A stretch of DNA of 59,749 bases, from assembly GCA_016931625.1 (NCBI GenBank), contig JAFGEK010000026.1, forward strand, positions 1-59,749, written 5' to 3'. A program made the translations under genes and the position numbers. Below the pieces are notes generated by a model. It did no database searches and had not been told where the DNA came from. It saw only the letters and a list, made by a program, of their open reading frames with translations. This DNA is from Deltaproteobacteria bacterium. GTDB lineage: Bacteria; Myxococcota; XYA12-FULL-58-9; JAFGEK01. Shown here piece after piece: positions 22,639 through 32,307 of this stretch. How positions within the stretch are numbered: position 1 is the first letter of the stretch; each line of letters opens with the position of its first letter.

Positions 22639-25600
22639 TTGGATTATAAACGCTACGATCATTATACCTGCATTTTTACATTCGCGATAATGACCTTATT
22701 ATTAAGCATTTTTATAAATACTAATGCCTTTGCCCGTGTTCCTTCGTTAGCCATTGACTCCCGTGAAGGCGTCTGGATGGGCGTAGGCCATACTTTTATT
22801 CAGCAATCTCGTGATCGTTGGAATGTTTATGCTGCGTCGGCCCCGGTGAATGCACTTACCGTTGATGATTTGACTTTATGGGTTGCCACCGACGATGGTG
22901 TGGTACGATTTGAAACCGCCAGTCGTCGACAAACTATGCTAACTATGGATGATGGTCTGCCAAGCCAAGCAATCACTAGCGTGGCAGTTGACCGTAATTT
23001 CGTATGGTTTGCAACTAACCGAGGTCTAGTACGCTACCGCAAACTTGATCGTACGATTAGAGTTTTTGATGACGAAAATGGCCTGCCACATCGAGCAGTT
23101 AATGCAATTTTAGAAGTAGGCAATGTGGTTTGGATTGCTACGCGTGCAGGTCTAGCGGCATATGATGCGGCCACTGAAAGTATCCGTTCTTATACCGCAA
23201 ACGATGGTTTAGCTTCTGACTATATTGAAGAATTATATGCGTTTCGTGATGAAATTTGGTGCCGTACTGACGTAGGTTTAAGTCGCTTTCGCCCAGATAC
23301 CAAGCGTTTTACTAATTTTAGTTTCGCTGACCTTGGTGGTGAACAAATACGTGCGGTTGTTGCAGACGGTGACAAACTTTGGATTGGTACTGAAAAAGGG
23401 TTAACTAGTTACGACTCAGCCAGTGAAGCATTGGTGGCTTTTACGCAACAAAGTTCGCTTGAAAATAATTCGATTATCGGGCTTGAGCCTTTTACTGATT
23501 ATTTGTTTATTATCACTGAAGCTGAAGTAGTTCAGTATCACAAAAACAATCGCAGCTTTAGGCGATTTACGGACACCGATGGTTTAAAAAGACGCACCGG
23601 CGCGATTGGTACTGTATTGGCAAGTGGTCAGCTTATTGTAATGTTTCAAGATGGTGCTGAGGTTTTAGATATTCAGCGTGATCTGTGGATGCATCGTACT
23701 CTTGAAGTCACTAAAACCGCAGGTGAAACAAGTGCGATTAGTTGGCAAATTTGGAGCACCCTCGATGCTCAACAACCACGCGATTTAGATACTGGTAAGA
23801 AAGGCACTGGTGGTTATGCCAACTTAAGTGGTGGTGCGGGCCTTGGTGTTGACGTTGGTGAAGGGCGTTCTTTTGACGCTTCGGCAATTCTTGATTATGG
23901 CGAGCTTGAACTTAAAGGCATTCGCGATGTCGAAGGCAAAGTCGAATATCGCGGCCGCGATAGTGATGTCGTACGTGAAGTTGAATTAAATGACAAATAT
24001 AACTATCGCTCACTTGAAGAAGGTATTGTTGGGCCGTTGCTAGTATCAGGGGCGCATACGCGGGTAGCAACACCGGGCAGCGATCCAACATTTAGTTTTG
24101 CAGTTGATGGCGGTGTTCGCCGTGGTGTTAGTGCGCGTGATTTTATTATTAATCAACCTCGCCAAGAGATTTATGCATTGAAACATCAATATATCTTGCC
24201 AAACTCTGAAAAGGTTTATCTTGATGGTGAGTTATTAACCTCTGGTACTGATTATACGGTGTTATATACTGCTGGTAAAATTGCTTTTTTAGATCCCGAG
24301 CGTGTTGATGATTTAAGCGTTATCGAAATTGCTTATGAATACGATGTCATACCTAAAAAGGGCTTAGGTGTTATTTCATTGTTAGATATGCTGCCCGACA
24401 ACAATGAAATAGGTTCGTGGGCGCAAGCAGCACAACCAACTGTAGTCAGCCAAGAATCTGGCCTATATCTACAAATCGATGGTGCTGCCCCAAAATATAT
24501 TGATCGTGGGTGGGTGCGTAGTGTCTTTGCCGAGTATCAACAAGGCAGCTTAACTATGCGGGTGTGGGTACATGATATGGGGTCTAAAGAAAACGCCCAA
24601 AAAATCTATGATGATGATCGCCCCGCTTCGCTTGAAACGTTTGCCGGTAAAAATAACATTGTTTTAGATATTGGTTTAGCTACGTCCTATGCCATTAAAG
24701 CTTACGTAGATTCATTTTATATTGAATTATCAATTGATGATAAAAGTGAAACAGGTAAGAGTTCAATTAATATATTTGGTTTAGAGTTACTTGAACGTGG
24801 TGAAAATGCTGGTGAGTATCAATTTGAAGCTCGCCGTGAATCAATTGTTGCAGCACGGGCGGCATTCTCACCTTTATCGGGTTTAGAATTTGGTGGTCGG
24901 GCTATTCAAGTAGAAAGCTTGCCTAAAGAAACCTCAGAAATACCCAAACGACGTTTAATAACTGGGATTGTAGACACGCGTTTTGAACGAGCCTCGGAGC
25001 AAGGAGCTCGATTTACTGCGTATGCAGAAGGCGCCGCCAGTCATGACATGCGCCACAATAAAAAAGACGGTTTTACAGGTTTGGGGCAATTGCGTATCGC
25101 TCATCCATTTATTGAAGGATCAGTATCAGGTCAGCATACGGATAATTATTATATACCAATTGGTAGTATGCAATCAGCATATGGTTTGCTGCGTGATGAA
25201 GTACGCGCTGATACAACGTTATATCCTACGCGTTGGTTGCCAACCTCGCTTTTCTTTGTGCGCCAAACATCACGTAACGATGAGGAAGATGCAACCCGTA
25301 ATGGCGGTCTAAGCCAACATACAATTATGCGTATGCAACTCACTCATCCCAGTGTACCGGCTTTAGATATGCAAGTCGGGCATAGCTTGCTTGATGCTAA
25401 AAATGGTGCTGAAACTAATCGGCTTAAAGCCATCGGCCAAGGTGAGTATGATTTAGCTGAGGGTATTTTAAAACCCTTAGGTTTTAAAAAATTATATATT
25501 AAAGGGTTGTATAGTATTTCAGAAGCCGAAACTGAAAACGCTCCCACTATCAATGATAATGGCAATGACCGAGTAGTTATTGGTCGTATTGAAACCAAGT

Positions 25601-26631
25601 TTTCACCGACAGCAACAGAAAGTGCTTATGCGATTTGGCGTAGTCGTAACGTAGGTGCTAGTAGTCCAGAAAATTCAAAGTTAGCTACGACTAATCATCA
25701 TTGGGAGCTTAATGCTGGGGCACGCAGTGCGATTATTCCAGGCCTAGTGCCGCAAGTTAATGAGTCAGTAATTTATGATGATGACCGTTTAGCTGACGAG
25801 GGACCAACAAGACGAGCTAACTCATCACTTTCAGGGCAGCTGGGTATTTATCCGGGGGAGTGGATTGCAGCATTAACCCCAGTAGTTATGGATGCGAAAT
25901 ATTCATATAACACTGAGAATGTTGTAGTGTCAGGTTTACGTGAAACCGACACCCGTGCGCATCGCGCTGATAATCGTATTAGTTACAACGGCATGGGCAT
26001 GTGGGAAATGTTGTTGCAGCAAGTATATGAGACTAGCTTTTTAGGGCAAACGCAAAAACGCCAAGATGAAACTTTAGAGATTAGAAATCGTTTTGTTTTT
26101 AAGCCCGTGCATACCTCACCAATTACGGTTCGTTTTGATTATGTGCGTGAGCGTACTCGCAATGATTTAACAGTACTTGCAAGTGCGCCACTTTGGGGGG
26201 TGCGCGATTTATATGATTCGCTTTTAAGTTGGCAAATGCGTTGGACCGATAGTTTTACGACTAAACTTGAAACGGCCTATACGTTGGATCATACTCGCAG
26301 AAAACTACAAGAAGCCAGTACCGGTACGCCTGCAGTATTGCAAAATTTTCGTCAACACCAAGTTACACCCGGTATTGAGTTACGCTATCAATTACAAACA
26401 GATGAAAACTCATTGTTTGTGGTACAGCGCAACCAAATTGGGCGAATATTTGGTAGTGCTGAGGCGCAAAAAGCGATTACCGGCAATTTTTCATTGGGTA
26501 TAATTTGGACCTATGCTGATAATATTTATTTTGACGGTGAAGTAGCCTATACCCAGACCTGGTGTGATACTGATAGTTGTTCAACGCAACGTTTGTTGAC
26601 CCCGCGGTTGTTGTTTACTGCAAAGATGTGA
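22639..26631 (+). CDS. Beta-propeller / DUF6599 / beta-barrel giant protein
   Basis: This protein of about 1330 residues starts with a signal peptide (FTFAIMTLLLSIFINTNAFA). Residues about 30-330 hold Reg_prop-like propeller blades (DDGLPSQAITSVAVD, FVWFATNRGLVRYR, NVVWIATRAGLAAYD, KLWIGTEKGLTSYD). A beta-rich middle follows, then a DUF6599-like domain (LYLQIDGAAPKYIDRGWVR, VHDMGSKENAQKIYDDD). The last 600 residues are full of alternating strands and probably form an outer-membrane beta-barrel. The start is uncertain: TTG at 22639 with AGG upstream leaves a charged n-region for the signal peptide; ATGs at 22588 and 22690 are alternatives. An open frame continues up through the hairpin repeat and is not credible. 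Confidence 0.78.
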   Translation: MDYKRYDHYTCIFTFAIMTLLLSIFINTNAFARVPSLAIDSREGVWMGVGHTFIQQSRDRWNVYAASAPVNALTVDDLTLWVATDDGVVRFETASRRQTMLTMDDGLPSQAITSVAVDRNFVWFATNRGLVRYRKLDRTIRVFDDENGLPHRAVNAILEVGNVVWIATRAGLAAYDAATESIRSYTANDGLASDYIEELYAFRDEIWCRTDVGLSRFRPDTKRFTNFSFADLGGEQIRAVVADGDKLWIGTEKGLTSYDSASEALVAFTQQSSLENNSIIGLEPFTDYLFIITEAEVVQYHKNNRSFRRFTDTDGLKRRTGAIGTVLASGQLIVMFQDGAEVLDIQRDLWMHRTLEVTKTAGETSAISWQIWSTLDAQQPRDLDTGKKGTGGYANLSGGAGLGVDVGEGRSFDASAILDYGELELKGIRDVEGKVEYRGRDSDVVREVELNDKYNYRSLEEGIVGPLLVSGAHTRVATPGSDPTFSFAVDGGVRRGVSARDFIINQPRQEIYALKHQYILPNSEKVYLDGELLTSGTDYTVLYTAGKIAFLDPERVDDLSVIEIAYEYDVIPKKGLGVISLLDMLPDNNEIGSWAQAAQPTVVSQESGLYLQIDGAAPKYIDRGWVRSVFAEYQQGSLTMRVWVHDMGSKENAQKIYDDDRPASLETFAGKNNIVLDIGLATSYAIKAYVDSFYIELSIDDKSETGKSSINIFGLELLERGENAGEYQFEARRESIVAARAAFSPLSGLEFGGRAIQVESLPKETSEIPKRRLITGIVDTRFERASEQGARFTAYAEGAASHDMRHNKKDGFTGLGQLRIAHPFIEGSVSGQHTDNYYIPIGSMQSAYGLLRDEVRADTTLYPTRWLPTSLFFVRQTSRNDEEDATRNGGLSQHTIMRMQLTHPSVPALDMQVGHSLLDAKNGAETNRLKAIGQGEYDLAEGILKPLGFKKLYIKGLYSISEAETENAPTINDNGNDRVVIGRIETKFSPTATESAYAIWRSRNVGASSPENSKLATTNHHWELNAGARSAIIPGLVPQVNESVIYDDDRLADEGPTRRANSSLSGQLGIYPGEWIAALTPVVMDAKYSYNTENVVVSGLRETDTRAHRADNRISYNGMGMWEMLLQQVYETSFLGQTQKRQDETLEIRNRFVFKPVHTSPITVRFDYVRERTRNDLTVLASAPLWGVRDLYDSLLSWQMRWTDSFTTKLETAYTLDHTRRKLQEASTGTPAVLQNFRQHQVTPGIELRYQLQTDENSLFVVQRNQIGRIFGSAEAQKAITGNFSLGIIWTYADNIYFDGEVAYTQTWCDTDSCSTQRLLTPRLLFTAKM

Positions 26632-26864
26632 TTAAGTTGTTCAGTTATTAGACACTCTTTTCGAATAAGCTCACTTATAATTCTTAAGTTCTTAAGTTTT
26701 ATGTTCTTTAAATCTATATTTTTATGTAATGACCGATTTTTACCTTTAACTAACAAATTTGAACTGGATATTTAAAGAACAGGGAATAGGAAACTGAGAA
26801 TGAAAGGCGATGATATAGCTGATAGACGGATACTTTTTGATGTTCTTATTTGTGATCAAATCTA

Positions 26865-28088
26865 TTATTTAGTTAAAGTATATACAGTAATAGGAGTTTC
26901 TATTGCAGGTATATCTGGTTTTGTTTTAATGTCATTTGGTACGGGAGTCATAGAATTACATCTTACAATAGTTCCATATTTTGGATTGATAAAATAATAA
27001 TTTGAACGAAACTGTTGCGCTTTTAAACCTTCTTTTATAGCACCGCCAATTAATACTAGCGGCTCATTGGCAGCCGTAAAACCTAAAATATCTGTAGCAG
27101 ATGAAATATTATCTAATGAGTATAGGTAATATATTATTTCTGGATTAACATATTCTTTTAAAAAGTCTATATTGAATTCATTAATTAAATACGAATTCAT
27201 TATTTGGGAAACAGGTTTAGAATGCGCATACCAAGCTGTTTTAAAAATAAAGCGATCTTTGTTTGTAGAGTCTGGGTTTGAATTAGAGTCATTATCTGTG
27301 TTAATCGGTACAAAACAGTGACTGCTAAATGATGGCAGCTTTGGTTGCGGCTGATTTGTAGAAGTATTTTCAGATAATGATTGTAAAAATAAATTATTTT
27401 GACGATTGATAGTGGGGTTCTTAATCTTATCGTTTGCCTTAATTAAAACATTTTTGAGCACATTTTTTATATCAAGCCCTATTGATGCAAAGCGCTTTAA
27501 ATCATCAATATTAATTGTTAGCTCACCAATATTATATTTTGACTTGTTTTTATCGTAACGTAAAGCGCCATTTTCAGCTAATGTCATTAAGTCTTGCTTA
27601 AATTTTAAAGCAACTTCACAATATTCAAAAATGTTAGCGCCGGATTGATTGAACTCAAATTTGTCGTAAGCAGTGAAATCAATCGATGTAAAGGTTTCTC
27701 TGACACGTACCGTACTTTGTTCTAATTTTGCGTTAGTACTTGTAGCGCGATATGCTTCGGCTAAAGAGCAATAAAGAGATGTGTAGTCTGACTGTTGAAA
27801 CCGTTTTTTTCGTTTCCACCCTTTTTTTAATTTTTGTATTGATACCAGCTTTTTATACGCTTTCTCGTATTTTTCAATTAAAACACCATTAGTCTTTTGC
27901 ACATCTAATTGGTCCTGATTAACTAAGTATGCCGCCGGGGTGTCTGCTTGGCTTTTCATTTCTGTTACAGATGCATATTTATCAATATTATTACCGTGAT
28001 TATCACCCCATTGAAATCGCTTAATGGTATTGTAAAGCTGTACTATTAGCAGATCTTGATCGAGTTTTTTGATATTATCGCCACCCAT
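26865..28088 (-). CDS. Unknown AT-rich protein
   Basis: The 407-residue product is not recognised. It is rich in Lys, Asn and Ser, has a basic segment (KLVSIQKLKKGWKRKKRF) near residues 80-100, a polar low-complexity stretch (TDNDSNSNPDSTNKD) and a C-terminal region with several aromatic residues; no signal peptide or membrane helix is evident. Codon use is more AT-biased than that of the M16 genes next door, suggesting acquisition. It stands alone, with 232 bp of AT-rich DNA on its 3' side (26632-26864) and 172 bp on its 5' side in which I see no other feature. Confidence 0.6.
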   Translation of the reverse strand: MGGDNIKKLDQDLLIVQLYNTIKRFQWGDNHGNNIDKYASVTEMKSQADTPAAYLVNQDQLDVQKTNGVLIEKYEKAYKKLVSIQKLKKGWKRKKRFQQSDYTSLYCSLAEAYRATSTNAKLEQSTVRVRETFTSIDFTAYDKFEFNQSGANIFEYCEVALKFKQDLMTLAENGALRYDKNKSKYNIGELTINIDDLKRFASIGLDIKNVLKNVLIKANDKIKNPTINRQNNLFLQSLSENTSTNQPQPKLPSFSSHCFVPINTDNDSNSNPDSTNKDRFIFKTAWYAHSKPVSQIMNSYLINEFNIDFLKEYVNPEIIYYLYSLDNISSATDILGFTAANEPLVLIGGAIKEGLKAQQFRSNYYFINPKYGTIVRCNSMTPVPNDIKTKPDIPAIETPITVYTLTK

Positions 28089-28260
28089 ACTGTCTCCAAA
28101 TATTATAACATTATAAAGGTGTATTTTATCCGATTCAGTCTCACTCAGTTTTTATCGGCAATTTTATTAATTTGTTCACAAAATATTACTTGTTGTAATA
28201 AAATATTCTAAGATTACGTTATCAGAACAGAATAATTTTAATTTATTGATAATATATAAT

Positions 28261-29586
28261 TTACTGAAATCCATCAAGGTAGTTAACTATCGTAATTTCG
28301 GCATTAGTAAAGCGTTTTTGCAAGTCAGGCAAAATAGCATCAGCAGTAGCAACTAGTACGACTATTAAATTATCAGGGTGAAGATAAAGTTGTAGGGCTT
28401 TGCTAACCGCTTCAGGTTCAATAACAGATAGTCGTTTAGGCAACTTTAAGAACTCATTAGGTGGTAGATTTAATATTTCATCGCGAATAGCAGGTAATAC
28501 CAGGTCAGAAATAGTTGCTATTTCTAAAGGATAGCGGCAAAGCAAATATGACCGTGCCGCCTCAATTTCTTGGTTTTCAATTTGGCCATTAGCCAGTTCG
28601 CGATAAAGTTGCAATTCTAATTCTAAGCAATCAACTGCATCAGTAATTGCTGGGGCACTATGCAATATTAGTGGGCTTTTAAATGGTAATTTGCGTGCAA
28701 ATTCCGCGTAGGCAGTATACGACCAACCACGAATATCACGCACTTCACGACAAAATTTTGCAGTAAAGGTACCGCCAAAAGCAACGATACCAAGCCAAAA
28801 GTTAAGTACATCATCAGCAAAGCCGCTTACCGCCGAACGGCCAACACACATTTGCACTTGTGAGCGGTAGGGTTTATCAACAATGAAAATATTTAAACCA
28901 TCAGGCTCAGGTAAATTTGTAATTTGTTGTTGATGGTAATGTTTAGCATTAAGTTTAGCGATTATTGGTTCAAGCAATTGTTGCGCCTCGAGTTTGTTGA
29001 TGTCGCCACTAAGGGCGGCAATGAGGCTGTTAGCATTCCATTGAGCTTTATAGGCTGAACGTAAATCGTCAGCTTTTAGCCAAGCTATTTCACTGGGTTC
29101 ACCGGTTGGTCGACGAGCTAAAGGGTGGTCTTGATAAAGCGCACGCCGCCAAAAATGATAAGCTAAAGCTTCATCACTTTCGCGCTCGAGGCGCAGGGCA
29201 TCAATAAGCTCTCGCGATAAAATTTTACATTCTTGTTCATCAAATGCCGGGATAAGCACAGCATCGCTAAGCAAATTAAAAGTAGCTGATAAATTTCGTT
29301 TTAAAGAGGTGCCATGTAACAAAATTAATTCACTAGTAACGGTAGTATCAATTTGTGAACCTAAACACTCAAGCGCGCAATGAAACTCACGACGGTTTTG
29401 TTTTTGCGTGCCTCGCAATAACGACTCAATCATCATACGAGTGCGACCAGCCTGGCCTTGGGGATCAACGAAAGCACCATGGCGCAGTGCTAAAGTAAAG
29501 TGCACCACGGGTAAGCTGGTTTCTGGTAGGGTTAGTAAGACAGCCGGACCCACTTTATCGCATTGTACTATCGGTTTATTATTCAT
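28261..29586 (-). CDS. M16-family peptidase, inactive subunit
   Basis: The 441-residue protein has the M16 (pitrilysin/insulinase) fold: HFTLALRHGAFVDPQGQAGR near the start and the C-terminal-half motif GWSYTAYAEF that contributes substrate-binding residues. The zinc motif HxxEH is absent (RTRMMIESLL stands in its place), so it is the non-catalytic partner of the upstream gene, as in two-gene M16B proteases. The start at 29586 is preferred because AGGAG lies 7 nt upstream; another ATG at 29590-29592 is too close to that site. It overlaps the upstream gene by a few bases, so translation is coupled. Confidence 0.9.
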   Translation of the reverse strand: MNNKPIVQCDKVGPAVLLTLPETSLPVVHFTLALRHGAFVDPQGQAGRTRMMIESLLRGTQKQNRREFHCALECLGSQIDTTVTSELILLHGTSLKRNLSATFNLLSDAVLIPAFDEQECKILSRELIDALRLERESDEALAYHFWRRALYQDHPLARRPTGEPSEIAWLKADDLRSAYKAQWNANSLIAALSGDINKLEAQQLLEPIIAKLNAKHYHQQQITNLPEPDGLNIFIVDKPYRSQVQMCVGRSAVSGFADDVLNFWLGIVAFGGTFTAKFCREVRDIRGWSYTAYAEFARKLPFKSPLILHSAPAITDAVDCLELELQLYRELANGQIENQEIEAARSYLLCRYPLEIATISDLVLPAIRDEILNLPPNEFLKLPKRLSVIEPEAVSKALQLYLHPDNLIVVLVATADAILPDLQKRFTNAEITIVNYLDGFQ

Positions 29587-30946
29587 TGCCATTTCTCCTA
29601 CTAGCAGATTGGGCCACTACGATATTGCGATTATCTTGACGAAAAATTTCACGGGCAACTCGTGATAATTCTACGGGAGTTATTTGTTTAAGTTTTTCTA
29701 AGCTTAAAAGGCCAATAGTAAAATCAGCAAAATTGGCTTCAAAGTGTCCGAGAGTGTCAGCAATAGCCACGGCATTTTTTAAACTGTTAAAAAAGTTAAG
29801 CTCGAAGGCTGCTCTTACTTTTTCATCTTCGTCTTTAGTTATGCCATTAGCTAATAGATCAAGTTCATTTTGGGTAACACTAATTATTTTCTCAGGGTCA
29901 ACTTCAGGACGTGCAGCAATAAAGAGTTCATAAAGTCCTGGTTCAGCAAATGGCAATAAGCCACCTTCAACGCTACTGGCTAATTCGCTGATTGTAACTA
30001 AACGATGGTAAAGCCGAGCGTTATCGCCATCGAGTAAAACATCAGCTAATAGCTGGGCGGTGAGAAAGTCATGGTCATTTTGGCTGGGTGTATGAAAACC
30101 GATGCATAATTGTGGTACCACAACTGAGTGGGTAATATCTAAACGACGTGAAATATTTTGTTTAGGCTCACATGGTCGTTCACGCTGATTAATTGTTTGA
30201 GCCGATAAGGGGCCATAAGAGCGTGCTAATTGGCTGAGGGTAGTAACTACATCAAGCGCACCTGCAACTACCACTACAGCGTTATTAGGGGCATAATAGG
30301 TACGATAAAATTGCTTTAGGTCATCGATAGTAGCTGCCTGCAAATGTTCAATTGAACAAATGGTCGGCCAACGATATGGGTGGCAAGTAAATGCTAAGTT
30401 AAATAGTTTTTCAGAGAGGGTGCCGCTAACTGAATCATCGATACTCATACGTCTTTCATTTTTTACTACTTCAAGCTCGCTAGTGAAGGTGTCTTTATCG
30501 ATAGTTAGGTTGGCCATACGGTCAGATTCAAAATCAACCACAGTGGTAAAATTGTCCCCATAGGTAGAGAGAGCTTGGTGGTAATAGGTCCAGTCAACCC
30601 AAGTGGCAGCATTAGTTTGAGTTCCACGTCGCTCCATTTCACGATCGAATTTGCCTGCCGCGTGATTTTCGGTACCTTTGAACATTAGGTGTTCAAAGAG
30701 ATGGGCTAAACCGGTGCGATTAGGATCTTCATGTTTGCTGCCAACTTTATACCAGGTTTGATAGGTAAAAATGGGAGCGCGATCATCTGGAGCAAAAATA
30801 ATTTTTAGGCCGTTATCAAGCACAAAACGAGCCGCCCCCACTGACTTATTAAGACTAAATGCACAATCAAAATGAATACGATGCCCAGAAATAGAACTGG
30901 CATCAGCAGCGGCCTTTATTAATAGCTTGCGATCGTCAAGACTCAT
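29579..30946 (-). CDS. M16-family zinc peptidase, active subunit
   Basis: The 455-residue protein carries the inverted zinc motif H82-L-F-E85-H86 (LAHLFEHLMFKGTENH), followed by the distal glutamate region (LEVVKNERRMSIDDSVSG), and has the two-domain M16 layout. It should cleave peptides inside a chamber formed with the inactive partner encoded immediately downstream. The N-terminal extension (residues 1-35) lacks an obvious signal peptide, so the location is probably cytoplasmic. The region upstream (30947-31118) is AT-rich and also contains a promoter facing the other way. Confidence 0.93.
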   Translation of the reverse strand: MSLDDRKLLIKAAADASSISGHRIHFDCAFSLNKSVGAARFVLDNGLKIIFAPDDRAPIFTYQTWYKVGSKHEDPNRTGLAHLFEHLMFKGTENHAAGKFDREMERRGTQTNAATWVDWTYYHQALSTYGDNFTTVVDFESDRMANLTIDKDTFTSELEVVKNERRMSIDDSVSGTLSEKLFNLAFTCHPYRWPTICSIEHLQAATIDDLKQFYRTYYAPNNAVVVVAGALDVVTTLSQLARSYGPLSAQTINQRERPCEPKQNISRRLDITHSVVVPQLCIGFHTPSQNDHDFLTAQLLADVLLDGDNARLYHRLVTISELASSVEGGLLPFAEPGLYELFIAARPEVDPEKIISVTQNELDLLANGITKDEDEKVRAAFELNFFNSLKNAVAIADTLGHFEANFADFTIGLLSLEKLKQITPVELSRVAREIFRQDNRNIVVAQSASRRNGNE

Positions 30947-30995
30947 AAAATTACTCTCGGGGTTAAAATTTTATAAATTCATATAAGATATTTTT

Positions 30996-31025
30996 TTGAC
31001 CGTAGAACATACATATACCTACAAT
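30996..31025 (+). promoter_or_regulatory. Plus-strand promoter upstream of the RNA element
   Basis: TTGACC (30996-31001), an 18-nt spacer and TACAAT (31020-31025) face right, opposite to all flanking genes. A second, perfect TATAAT lies at 31107-31112, about 16 nt before the first helix of the predicted RNA, with only a weak -35 (TTTATT). Either could drive the RNA at 31119-31237. Confidence 0.45.
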
Positions 31026-31118
31026 GTAATGAATCATCACACCTAACAACAGTGTGTTGATATTAGGTATATCAGTAAGAAGGGTTTATTTGGAAAATTT
31101 TGTTGTTATAATTTTAAT

Positions 31119-31237
31119 ATCCAAAAGTGCTCGTGTGCTCAGTAAAGCTGATACGAGCAGGTCATCTTAGGGAGCCCCCTCCGAGTCCCCGCGATGATCA
31201 AGAAACGGTGAGCGCGCACTCGCCGTTTCTTCTTTGG
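31119..31237 (+). ncRNA. Candidate structured small RNA
   Basis: A GC-rich block in AT-rich DNA folds into three helices that abut with no unpaired base between them. P1 pairs 31128-31136 with 31151-31159, and an inner CAG/CTG pairs across a TAAAG loop. P2 pairs 31160-31166 with 31193-31199 and encloses a GC-rich internal region. P3 pairs 31200-31212 with 31219-31231, a 13-bp terminator-like stem with a 6-nt loop followed by ctttgg. Each helix contains a G.U pair that fits only a plus-strand RNA. Known classes (6S, SRP, RNase P, tmRNA, common riboswitches) do not match. Termini are estimates. It could also act as a terminator region for neighbours. Confidence 0.5.
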
Positions 31238-31266
31238 ATGCTATAAGAATAATTAACTTAAAAAAA

Positions 31267-32307
31267 TTATCGCATTCCTCGATTATGTAATTGCCAAGCC
31301 GCCACCGCCTTATTGTGACAGCTAAGTGTTGGGCAAAAGAAATGTCTCCCATTATTCATGGATACAAAAAAGAAATCATTGCAGTTGCTTGGGGCAACAA
31401 CAGCTTTAAGTGCAGCTTTACCAGGATTAGCGATGGGTCCAGGTGGCAAGCCATAAATATGATAGGTATTGTAGGGGTGTTTAAAATCACGCAAATGTTT
31501 ACGCTTTAGATTGCCATTAAAATTAGGGTCAGCAATGGTAGCAGCATAAATTGAAGTTGGATCAGTTTCTAAACGCCAAGCAGGTTTAGCTTTTAAACGA
31601 TTATAAAACACGCAGGCAATTCGTGGTCTTTCTTCAGGGGCACCAGTTTCTTTTTCAACAATCGAAGCCAGAGTAACTAATTGACGGGGAGTGAACTGTA
31701 AGGGGCCGGTTCCGACATGAGTTATTTCGCGATAGACATTATGAAACATTTGAAACATTACTTTAAAAATAGCTTTAGCAGAAAGGCCTCTGGCAATCGT
31801 ATAAGTTTCAGGAAATAGATATCCTTCACAGGTTGGTCCAGGTATATCATTTTGTTTTAGAAAATTTTGATCATCACAAAGGTGATCAAATTCGGTAACA
31901 GTCATCCAAGCAGCAGCAGCTAAGCTGTTACGTATTATCCAACGATTTTGCCCTTCGACAATGGTAAATTGTTCGGTGCGAACTTTTCCGGTAATTAATT
32001 TATCAAGCATAATTTTAGGAGTATCTTGCGGTTCAATTAAATATTCACCGGTACGAATACTGGTGCGTTTTAACCAACGCGCATACAAATAAAGCAGACG
32101 GGTGTGTTGTAATATTTGTTCTCGTTCTAGTTTATCTAAGGTTTGCTTTAAAGTATCACCACGCTTAATTGATAAGGTATGCGGTTTTGATAGGGAAAGC
32201 GGGGTATTAAGATGGCGCTGAAACAAAAAAAATCCGCCGCCCAAAGTTATGATCAGCGCCAAAAAAAATAGTAAAAAAATCGAATGACTAATTTTTTTTA
32301 GGCTCAT
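31267..32307 (-). CDS. mltG: Endolytic murein transglycosylase MltG
   Basis: The 346-residue protein has one N-terminal membrane helix (IFLLFFLALIITLGGGFFLF), a LysM-like region (HTLSIKRGDTLKQTLDKLER) and the YceG/MltG catalytic domain. EGYLFPETYTI carries the catalytic glutamate, with VTLASIVEKETGAPEERP, LETDPTSIYA and YHIYGLPPGPIANPG. It cuts nascent glycan strands in the periplasm and helps set chain length. It starts within the end of ruvX (4-nt overlap), a common gene order. Confidence 0.95.
   Translation of the reverse strand: MSLKKISHSIFLLFFLALIITLGGGFFLFQRHLNTPLSLSKPHTLSIKRGDTLKQTLDKLEREQILQHTRLLYLYARWLKRTSIRTGEYLIEPQDTPKIMLDKLITGKVRTEQFTIVEGQNRWIIRNSLAAAAWMTVTEFDHLCDDQNFLKQNDIPGPTCEGYLFPETYTIARGLSAKAIFKVMFQMFHNVYREITHVGTGPLQFTPRQLVTLASIVEKETGAPEERPRIACVFYNRLKAKPAWRLETDPTSIYAATIADPNFNGNLKRKHLRDFKHPYNTYHIYGLPPGPIANPGKAALKAVVAPSNCNDFFFVSMNNGRHFFCPTLSCHNKAVAAWQLHNRGMR

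Noticed and set aside
26800-26997. Small rightward frame with a hydrophobic stretch
   Set aside because: It largely lies antisense to the end of the 407-residue gene at 26865-28088 and has no family match.
31167-31352. Leftward frame across the GC-rich block near 31200
   Set aside because: It overlaps the end of mltG in another frame and its sequence is explained by the RNA helices; no ribosome-binding site or family match.
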